Positions 35,250 through 42,047 of a DNA stretch of 64,000 nt are shown piece by piece. The stretch is taken from contig NZ_AXBA01000002.1 of NCBI RefSeq assembly GCF_000473085.1, positions 186,001 to 250,000 of the forward strand, given 5' to 3'. Below the pieces are notes generated by a model. That model searched no databases. It was not told the DNA's origin and saw nothing but the letters and a program-made list of their open reading frames with translations. This DNA is from Azorhizobium doebereinerae UFLA1-100 (GTDB lineage Bacteria; Pseudomonadota; Alphaproteobacteria; Rhizobiales; Xanthobacteraceae). Every line of letters starts with the position of its first letter. Positions within the stretch are counted from its first letter, which is position 1. Position numbers and translations under genes: made by a program.

Positions 35250-35998
35250 GCGCCCCCGACCTGCCGCGGGGCGGGCTCTTCGGCAAGATCCCCACCACCG
35301 ACGACTTCATCCGCCGCAACCTGCCGCTCAGCTTCGTCACGCCCTGGGAAGCCTGGATCGGGCAGGTGCTGGGCGGCGACGGCGCGCTGCCGCGCGAGGC
35401 CTGGAACCAGCAGTATCTGACCAGCCCGCCCTGGCGCTTCGCGCTCGATCCCGGCGTCGCCGGCGGCACCGGCTGGGTGGGCGTGCTCGCCTCCTCCGTG
35501 GACCGCTTCGGGCGCGCCTTCCCGCTGACCCTGGCGGTGCCCTTCTCCCGCGCCTGCGGCCTGCTCGACCTCGCCGAGGAAACCCACCGCCTCGCCCAGA
35601 CGCTGGAAACCATGGCGCTGGACCTCATCGCGGGCGACATGCCGGTGGACGCGGCGGCCGAGCACATCGCCGCCATGCACCTCGTGCCCCCGGCCCAGCG
35701 CCACCCCGAGTGGCGCGCGGTGCGCGGCGACAGCGGGCGCGGCAGCCGCGTGTGGGTGCTCACCGGCCGCAGCCACGCCTCGGTCGGCGGCGCGGCCAGC
35801 GACCTGCTCACCGGGGTGCTGCGGCAGAAGGCGCGCGGGCCGGCCGGCCTCACCTGCTGGTGGCACGAGGGCTGGGGCGCGCTGCCGCCCGCCAACGTGC
35901 TGGTGCAGGGCCTGCCGGACGTGGACACCTATGTGCGCATGATGGACGGCGCCTGGACCGGCACCGCCATCACCGCTCTGTCCGGCGGAGCCCCGTGA
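35246..35998 (+). CDS. tagF: T6SS-associated protein TagF (ImpM)
   Basis: 250 residues. Starts GGLFGKIPTTDDFIRRNLP, the TagF/ImpM signature, and has WVGVLASSVDRFGRAFPLTL. In other bacteria TagF represses T6SS assembly post-translationally, opposing the kinase-FHA route. Its position before the phosphatase and kinase genes fits that role. Coupled to tssM (ATGA) and to the phosphatase (TGATG). Confidence 0.94.
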   Translation: MSAPDLPRGGLFGKIPTTDDFIRRNLPLSFVTPWEAWIGQVLGGDGALPREAWNQQYLTSPPWRFALDPGVAGGTGWVGVLASSVDRFGRAFPLTLAVPFSRACGLLDLAEETHRLAQTLETMALDLIAGDMPVDAAAEHIAAMHLVPPAQRHPEWRAVRGDSGRGSRVWVLTGRSHASVGGAASDLLTGVLRQKARGPAGLTCWWHEGWGALPPANVLVQGLPDVDTYVRMMDGAWTGTAITALSGGAP

Positions 35999-36735
35999 TG
36001 GACGGGCAGGCCGATCCGCCGGTGCCGCGTCCCTGGCGGCTGGACGCCTCCGCCGCCACCCGCACCGGCTTCTGGCACACGGTCAATGAGGATGCCTTCG
36101 CCGTGCGGGAGCCCGCGGGTCTGTTCGCGGTGGCCGACGGCATCGGCGGGCTGGTGGAGGGGGCGGTGGCGAGCCGCGCCATCGTCGAGGTGCTGACCCG
36201 CGCGGTGACGCCCGGCGCGCCGCTGGAGACCCGCGTGCGCGAGGCCGAGGACGCGCTGCACCACATCAACGAAGCGCTGTTCCTGGAAGGCATCGAGCGC
36301 CGGCCGCCGGTGCGCCGGGGCTCCACCGTGGCGCTGGTGCTGCTGGGGGAGGCCACCGGCGTGTGCCTGTGGGCGGGGGATTCGCGCGCCTATCTCCAGC
36401 GCGGCCGCGAGCTGCACCAATTGACCCACGACCACAGCCTGTGCGCCCAGGAGGGCGGCGCCATCCACCCGCGCAACATCATCACCCGCGCCATCGGCCC
36501 CGCCGGCGAGGTGGAGATCGACTGCTGCGTGGTGGACATCGCACCGGGCGACATGCTGCTGATGTGCACCGACGGGGTCAGCAACGCCCTTGACGAGGCT
36601 GCGCTGCGCGCGTTGCTGTCGGGCCCCATGGCGGGGCTGGCCGAGCGCATCGTCGCGGAGGCCGTCGCGCGCGGGTCGCGCGATGATGCTACCGCTGTGG
36701 CGGTGCGGATCGCGGCGGCGGACGGCGCGGGATGA
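35998..36735 (+). CDS. pppA: PP2C-type Ser/Thr phosphatase (PppA-like)
   Basis: 245 residues. PP2C motifs in order: LFAVADGIGG (metal Asp), RRGSTVALVLL, LWAGDSRAYLQRG, LLMCTDGVSN and SRDDATAVAV. A soluble metal-dependent phosphatase that, by analogy with T6SS PppA, removes the activating phosphate from the FHA protein or another target. It shares a base with the tagF stop and is followed by the kinase, the usual antagonist pair. Confidence 0.94.
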   Translation: MDGQADPPVPRPWRLDASAATRTGFWHTVNEDAFAVREPAGLFAVADGIGGLVEGAVASRAIVEVLTRAVTPGAPLETRVREAEDALHHINEALFLEGIERRPPVRRGSTVALVLLGEATGVCLWAGDSRAYLQRGRELHQLTHDHSLCAQEGGAIHPRNIITRAIGPAGEVEIDCCVVDIAPGDMLLMCTDGVSNALDEAALRALLSGPMAGLAERIVAEAVARGSRDDATAVAVRIAAADGAG

Positions 36736-36760
36736 GGGGTGGCGGCATGAGGGCGCGGGC

Positions 36761-37711
36761 ATGAGGGCGGTGGACCCGGGACAGGTGGCGGCGCGCGGCG
36801 CCACGCCCACCGTGCTGCCCCATCACCTGGGCACCCGGCTGAAGGGCCGCTACGAGCTGATCCAGGTGATCGGCCGGGGTGGCATGAGCACCGTCTACCA
36901 CGCCGTGGACCATATCCGCCTGCGCGGCCGGGCCGCCCAGCCGCACGTGGCGGTGAAGGTGGCCAGCATGCCGGCGCCGTTCGACATCGCCGCGCACGAG
37001 CTGATCCACCGCGAGGCCCAGCGCATGCAGGCGCTGGTGCATCCCAACATCGTGCGGGTGTTCGACAGCGACCATGAGGGCGACACCCATTTCCTGGTGA
37101 TGGAGCTGCTCACCGGCCGCACCCTGTCGAAAGCGCTGCCGGAGGCCACCGGCAAGGGGCTGGACTGGCCGCAGGCGCGCCGCGTGGTGGCCGGCATCGC
37201 CGCCGCGCTGGCCCATGCCCACGCCCATGGCGTGATCCACACCGACCTCAAGCCCGGCAACATCTTCATCGCCGGGGACGGCACGGTGAAGGTACTGGAC
37301 TTCGGCCTCGCCCAGCGCACCGGGGGCGCCGGCGACGCCCATCAGGAGGACGCCACCATCCGCTATCTGGATCTGGTGGGCGGGCTCACCCCCTCCTTCG
37401 CCTCGCCCGAGCGGCTGGCCGGCGCCGACCCCACCCCCGGCTGCGACCTGTTCGCCTTCGGGCTGCTGATCCATGTGCTGCTGTCCGGCAGCCACCCGTT
37501 CCAGCGCCGCCCGGCCGACGAGGCGCGGCGCCTGGGCCTGGAGCCGCTGCGCCCGGCGGGCCTCGCGCCGCATCGCTGGCGCGCGCTCAAGGCGCTGATG
37601 GCCTTCGACCCGGCGGACCGCCCGGCCAGCGTCGGCGCCTTCACCGCCGGCTTCCTCGGGCCGCGCTTTAACCCGCTCGGCCTGTTCCGGGCCGCCCGGC
37701 CGGGAGCCTGA
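36761..37711 (+). CDS. Ser/Thr protein kinase, T6SS regulator (PpkA-like)
   Basis: 316 residues, only a Hanks kinase domain. Gly loop IGRGGMSTVYHAVD, VAIK-equivalent VAVKVAS, catalytic loop VIHTDLKPGNIF and metal motif VLDFGLA. The catalytic loop reads HTD instead of HRD, so it is a non-RD kinase. There is no membrane helix or periplasmic sensor, unlike classical PpkA, so the activating input must be cytosolic. 25 bp after the phosphatase; substrates are probably the FHA protein or its partners. Confidence 0.93.
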   Translation: MRAVDPGQVAARGATPTVLPHHLGTRLKGRYELIQVIGRGGMSTVYHAVDHIRLRGRAAQPHVAVKVASMPAPFDIAAHELIHREAQRMQALVHPNIVRVFDSDHEGDTHFLVMELLTGRTLSKALPEATGKGLDWPQARRVVAGIAAALAHAHAHGVIHTDLKPGNIFIAGDGTVKVLDFGLAQRTGGAGDAHQEDATIRYLDLVGGLTPSFASPERLAGADPTPGCDLFAFGLLIHVLLSGSHPFQRRPADEARRLGLEPLRPAGLAPHRWRALKALMAFDPADRPASVGAFTAGFLGPRFNPLGLFRAARPGA

Positions 37712-37715
37712 CGCC

Positions 37716-38186
37716 ATGGCCGCGCCGTCCGACACCGCCGCCCCGCCCGTCCCGCAGCCCGAGCGGCGCGAGGCCCTCGCCCGGCTCGACCGGGTGTGCC
37801 ACGAGATCGCCAGCGGCAATTACGGCAACACCGACGACCTGTTCGCCCTCACCGTCGATCCCACCGCCGCGCCGATCATCCGCGAGCTGGCGGAATCCTT
37901 CGGCAGCATGCTGGTGCAGGTGGAGGCGCGCGAGTTCCGCCTCACCGGCCTGATCGAGGAGTTGCAGGAGGCCCAGCGCCAGCTGGAGGCGGCCAACCGC
38001 AAGCTGGCCAGCGAGAATGTGGAGCTGACGCAGAAGGTCCACACGCTGACCATCGAGATCGACCGCCAGCGCTTCAAGCGCGAGGTGGGCGAGATCACCG
38101 AGACGGACTATTTCCAGGATCTCCAGCGCCGCGCCCGCAGCATGCGCGCGCGCGCCAGGGGCACGGCCGAGGACGCACAGGAATGA
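37716..38186 (+). CDS. Coiled-coil protein of the T6SS regulatory block (function unknown)
   Basis: 156 residues. An acidic N-terminal half (CHEIASGNYGNTDDLFAL) precedes a long heptad-rich helix (about 72-125: FRLTGLIEELQEAQRQLE, then NRKLASENVELTQKV) and an ending with EITETDYFQDLQRRARSM. Likely a soluble dimer or scaffold. I do not recognise a T6SS family. It lies 4 bp after the kinase stop and overlaps the ParA-like gene (ATGA), so it is probably made together with both and may be an adaptor or a kinase target. Confidence 0.8.
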   Translation: MAAPSDTAAPPVPQPERREALARLDRVCHEIASGNYGNTDDLFALTVDPTAAPIIRELAESFGSMLVQVEAREFRLTGLIEELQEAQRQLEAANRKLASENVELTQKVHTLTIEIDRQRFKREVGEITETDYFQDLQRRARSMRARARGTAEDAQE

Positions 38187-38950
38187 CCCGCATCGTCTCC
38201 ACCCATTCCTACCGGGGCGGCACCGGCAAATCCAACATCACCGCCAATGTGGCGGTGCTGCTGGCCGAGCGCGGCCACCGCGTGGGCATCGTCGACACCG
38301 ACATCCACTCGCCCGGCATCCATGTGCTGTTCGGCGTGGACCCCTCCGCCATCCGCTTCACCCTCAACGACTATCTGTGGGGCCGCTGCGCGGTGGAGGA
38401 GGCCGCCGTGGACGTCACCGAGGCCGCGCTGGGCGACCGGCCGGTGCCGGAGGGCGGGCGGATCCTGCTGGTGCCCTCCTCCATGCGCACCGGCGAGATC
38501 GCCCGCGTGGTCAAGGAAGGCTACGAGGTGGACCTGCTGAACGACGGCTTCAACGCTCTGTGCGAGCGCCTGCGGCTGGACTATCTGCTGATCGACACCC
38601 ATCCCGGCGTCAATGACGAGACGCTGCTGTCCATCGCCATTTCCGACTGCCTGCTGCTGGTGCTGCGGCCGGACCACCAGGACTACCAGGGCACGGCGGT
38701 GACGCTGGAGCTGGCCCGCCGGCTGGAGGTGCCGCAGCTGCTGCTGGTGGTGAACAAGGCGCTGGCCGCCTTCGACGCCCGCGCCCTGGCCGAGCAGATC
38801 GCGCTCGCCTACCGCTCGCCGGTGGCCGCCGTGCTGCCGCTGACCGAGGATCTGGTGCGGCTCGGCAGCGCCGGCGTGCTCGCCGCCCAGATGCCCGACA
38901 GCCCCTATGTGGCCGGCCTGCGCCACGTGGTGAGCCAGTTGGAGGGCTGA
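38183..38950 (+). CDS. MinD/ParA-like ATPase in T6SS operon
   Basis: 255 residues of the SIMIBI MinD/ParA fold: deviant Walker A RGGTGKSN at about residues 11-18, the switch region VGIVDTDIHSPGIHVLFG, then YLLIDTHPGV (Walker B) and VNKAL. The signature Lys that normally opens the motif (KGGxGK) is Arg here. Family members form ATP dimers that position complexes on membranes or nucleoid. No ParB partner is present; the coiled-coil protein overlapping its start is the natural candidate. Last gene of the rightward arm. Confidence 0.9.
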   Translation: MTRIVSTHSYRGGTGKSNITANVAVLLAERGHRVGIVDTDIHSPGIHVLFGVDPSAIRFTLNDYLWGRCAVEEAAVDVTEAALGDRPVPEGGRILLVPSSMRTGEIARVVKEGYEVDLLNDGFNALCERLRLDYLLIDTHPGVNDETLLSIAISDCLLLVLRPDHQDYQGTAVTLELARRLEVPQLLLVVNKALAAFDARALAEQIALAYRSPVAAVLPLTEDLVRLGSAGVLAAQMPDSPYVAGLRHVVSQLEG

Positions 38951-38956
38951 ACCGGC

Positions 38957-38974
38957 GGCCGCGTCCTCGCGGCC
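38957..38974. terminator. Hairpin between the convergent ParA-like and kinase genes
   Basis: GGCCGCG and CGCGGCC pair perfectly over a TCCT loop, in the 37-bp gap between the two stops. There is no T-run. Probably marks the meeting point of the two T6SS arms and works in both directions. Confidence 0.45.
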
Positions 38975-38987
38975 CCACGCGCGGCCC

Positions 38988-40325
38988 TCACACCTGCCAG
39001 CCGGACGCCTCCAGGAAGGCGAAGGCGTCGGCGAGGCGGTCCTCGGCCTCGAACGCCAAGGCGGCGCGCACCGCCGCCTGCTCCGCCGGGCGCAGCTGCG
39101 GCAGGGGCTCGGGCTCCAGCTCGTTGTCGATGGCCTCCAGCGCGGACATGCGGCCGAACGGGTGGCGGCCGCTCATCATCATGTGGACGAGGCAGCCCAG
39201 CGCATAGACGTCGTCGCGCGGATCGCGCGGATCGCCCCGCATGCGCTCGGGGCTGGCATAGACCGGGGTCATGGCATCCAGCGTCGAGCCGTCGAAGCCG
39301 CCCTCGTCGCGGGCCGCGCTGGCGATGCCGAAGTCGAGGATCTTCAGCGTGCCGTCGGCGCACAGGAACAGGTTGCCGGGCTTCAGGTCCGCATGCACCA
39401 CGCCGCGCGCGTGCGCCAAAGCGAGCCCGGCGCAGAGCTCGCCCACCGCGCGATAGGCCGCCGCGCTGCCGGCGAAGCCGAGCGCCTTGTCGGCCAGCAC
39501 CGCGTCCAGCGAGCGGCCCTCCAGCAGTTCCATGACCATGAACACATGGTCGCCGTCGCGGTCGAAATCGTGCACGGTGACGATGTTGGGATGCGGCAGT
39601 TCCTGGGTGCGGCGGGCTTCCGCCTCCATCGCCCGCACCGCGTCGGGATGGGCGCGGAAATTCCCGCCCAGGAGCTTCACCGCCACATAGGGCCGGCGCG
39701 CCTGCGCCTCCAGCCGGCGGCGGTCCACGGCGCGGTAGACCACGCCCATGCCGCCGCGCCCCAGCACCGCGTCGAGCACGAAGCGCTCGCGCAGCATGTG
39801 GCCGACGAGGTTGCGCTCCGGCGTCGCCGGGGCCGGCTCGTAGGCGCGGGGCGTTCCGGCCGCCGCGTTGCGCGCGTCGTGGCGGGCGCGGGCGCCGCGG
39901 AACGAGGCCAGAGCGGCGTCGAGCTGCCGCTCCGGCTCCGGGGCGCGGCTCGCCTTGCCCTTGCGCAGGTCCTTGAACTGGCCGACCAGCGCCTGGAGCA
40001 CCACCGCGTCCACCTTGCGCTGGATATCGCCGTCGGCGGGCTCCGGCACGGCGGCGGGCGTGTCCGGCGCCGCCGGCTCGGCGCCAGCCTGCGCCACGTC
40101 CTGATAGAGCAGCACCGCCAGGTCATAGGGGATGCGGCCGAGGTCGATGAAGTCCTGCAACCGCGCCGAGAGGTGCGCGAGGCCGCTCTCCCGCTCCGCC
40201 GCCAGGGCGCAAAGGTCCTTGACCAGCCGCTCGAAGGGACGGCGCCCGGAGACGAAGGCGATCAGCGCCGCGTCGAACGGGTCGGTTTCCTGGGGGCCAG
40301 CAGGCGCACGCTCCGAAATGGTCAT
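38988..40325 (-). CDS. Second Ser/Thr protein kinase of the T6SS locus
   Basis: 445 residues. The N-terminal 170 residues form an unrecognised helical region (EIQ-type: ALIAFVSGRRPFERLVKDL, YDLAVLLYQDVAQAG, VVLQALVGQFKDLRKG). The kinase domain starts near LRERFVLDAVLGRGGMG; catalytic loop VVHADLKPGNLF (HAD, non-RD), metal motif ILDFGIA. No membrane helix. It is the last gene of the leftward arm, 13 bp after the sigma-54 activator. Having two kinases in one T6SS locus suggests separate inputs or substrates. Confidence 0.93.
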   Translation of the reverse strand: MTISERAPAGPQETDPFDAALIAFVSGRRPFERLVKDLCALAAERESGLAHLSARLQDFIDLGRIPYDLAVLLYQDVAQAGAEPAAPDTPAAVPEPADGDIQRKVDAVVLQALVGQFKDLRKGKASRAPEPERQLDAALASFRGARARHDARNAAAGTPRAYEPAPATPERNLVGHMLRERFVLDAVLGRGGMGVVYRAVDRRRLEAQARRPYVAVKLLGGNFRAHPDAVRAMEAEARRTQELPHPNIVTVHDFDRDGDHVFMVMELLEGRSLDAVLADKALGFAGSAAAYRAVGELCAGLALAHARGVVHADLKPGNLFLCADGTLKILDFGIASAARDEGGFDGSTLDAMTPVYASPERMRGDPRDPRDDVYALGCLVHMMMSGRHPFGRMSALEAIDNELEPEPLPQLRPAEQAAVRAALAFEAEDRLADAFAFLEASGWQV

Positions 40326-40338
40326 CCTCCCGCCGCGC

Positions 40339-42045
40339 TCACGCCCGCTCCGGCTGGCGGATGGCGTAGCGCTGCACCTTGTCCACCAGGCTGCGCCGCG
40401 AGATCTTGAGCAGGTCCGCCGCCCGGCTCTGGTTCCAGCCGGTCTCGCGCAACTGCACCTCGATCAGCGCCGCCTCATAGCATTGCACCATGGCGCGCAG
40501 CCCGGCGCCAGCCCGCGGCTGCGCCGGCAGGGCGGGCGCCGGCACGCCGGGCTCGCCGCGCAGCTCCGCCGGCAGGTGCCGCGGCTCCAGGCGGCCTTCG
40601 TCGCACAGCAGGAGGGCGCGTTCCACCACGTTCTTCAATTCGCGCACATTGCCGGGGAAGCGCCATTTCATCAGCGCGTCCAGCACGCTGGGGCTGAGCG
40701 CCGGCGGGTTGCGCCGCTGCGCGTGGCAGGCGCGGGCGAGGAAGTGCTCGATCAGCGCCGGGATGTCGGACGGCCGCTCGCGCAGCGGCGGCAGGGTGAG
40801 CGGGAAGACGCTGAGGCGGTAATAGAGATCCTCGCGGAACTGGCCGGCGGCGATCTTGGCCGGCAGGTTCGCATTGGTGGCGGCGACGATGCGCACGTCG
40901 ACGATCTCGGTGCGGGTGTCGCCCACCCGGCGCGCCTCGCCCTGGCCCAGCAGCCGCAGGATCTTGGCCTGGAGGCCGAGCGGCATGTCGCCGATCTCGT
41001 CCAGGAACAATGTGCCGCCGTGCGCCTCGTGCACCAGCCCCTTCTTGTCCGCCGTGGCGCCGGAAAAGGCGCCCTTGCGATAGCCGAACAATTCGCTTTC
41101 CAAGAGGTGCTCGGGCAAGGCGGCGCAGTTCTGCACCACCAGCGCTTTGTCCTTGCGCGGGCCGAGCGCATGCAGCAGCTTGGCGAACACCTCCTTGCCG
41201 GTGCCGGTCTCCCCCAGCAGCAGCACCGGCACGTCGGCCGGGGCGGCGCGGCGCAGCAGCGCCACCGCCGCCTGGAACGGCGGGCTCTCGCCGATCACCC
41301 CGTCGCCCACCACGATCTCGCTGCGCAGGCGGGAATTCTCCAGCTTCAGGTCGGCATTGGCGCGGTCGAGCTGGCGGATGAGCTGGCGGTTCTCCTCGAA
41401 CAGCCGGGCGTTGGAAATGGCCACCGCCGCATGCGCCGCGAAGGCCCGCACGATGCCCTCGAACCGCGCGGAGAGCGCCACCGGCGCGCCGCCCGGCTCG
41501 GCGCGGGTGTTGACGAGCTGGAGCACGCCCAAGGTCACCCCTTCCAGGCTGCGCAGCGGCAGCACCATAAAGGAGCGGGTGCGGAAGGCGCCGCGCGCCT
41601 CCTGCCGGTACAATTCGGCGAAATCGAACCCGCTATAGGCCCGCACGTCGGCGATGTTCACCACCCGGCCGGTCACCGCCGCATAGGCGCTGGGGTCCTC
41701 CATGTGGAAGCCGCCGCCCGCGCGATAGAGCGGCACCGGGCGGGCGAGGCCCGCCGCGTCCGGGGCGGCGTCGTTCTGGCCCACCATGCAGTAGAGCTCG
41801 CGCCCGGTGCGCTCCAGCACCAGCACGCGCCCGCCATCCGCATGGGTGAGGCGGCGGGCGGAACTGACCACGGCGCCGAGCACGCTCTCCAGCCGCCGCT
41901 CGGTGGACAGCGCCGTGGTCAGCTCGATCAGCTCCGCGATGATGCCCAAAGGGTCGCGCACGGCAAGATCCGGCACGGCCAGATCCGGCACGGCTAGCTC
42001 CGGCACGGCGGGCAGGCCCTGGGTCACGCCGTCGCTCTCCCCCAC
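40339..42045 (-). CDS. Sigma-54-dependent transcriptional activator (GAF-AAA-Fis)
   Basis: 568 residues. A GAF domain (about 35-205, LIELTTALSTERRLESVLGAV) is followed by a coiled linker. The AAA+ domain has Walker A GETGTGKE near 276-283, GAFSGA near 324-329 and TLFLDEIGDMP. A C-terminal Fis HTH (NQSRAADLLKISRRSLVDKV) ends the protein. The canonical sigma-54 contact loop is GAFTGA; here Thr is Ser. The GAF domain replaces a phosphoacceptor receiver, so activation is by a ligand or partner. Likely activates the hcp -24/-12 promoter. It starts 2 bp after clpV. Its N-terminus contains 15-bp repeats giving AVPDL units. Confidence 0.94.
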   Translation of the reverse strand: MGESDGVTQGLPAVPELAVPDLAVPDLAVRDPLGIIAELIELTTALSTERRLESVLGAVVSSARRLTHADGGRVLVLERTGRELYCMVGQNDAAPDAAGLARPVPLYRAGGGFHMEDPSAYAAVTGRVVNIADVRAYSGFDFAELYRQEARGAFRTRSFMVLPLRSLEGVTLGVLQLVNTRAEPGGAPVALSARFEGIVRAFAAHAAVAISNARLFEENRQLIRQLDRANADLKLENSRLRSEIVVGDGVIGESPPFQAAVALLRRAAPADVPVLLLGETGTGKEVFAKLLHALGPRKDKALVVQNCAALPEHLLESELFGYRKGAFSGATADKKGLVHEAHGGTLFLDEIGDMPLGLQAKILRLLGQGEARRVGDTRTEIVDVRIVAATNANLPAKIAAGQFREDLYYRLSVFPLTLPPLRERPSDIPALIEHFLARACHAQRRNPPALSPSVLDALMKWRFPGNVRELKNVVERALLLCDEGRLEPRHLPAELRGEPGVPAPALPAQPRAGAGLRAMVQCYEAALIEVQLRETGWNQSRAADLLKISRRSLVDKVQRYAIRQPERA

Positions 42046-42047
42046 CC

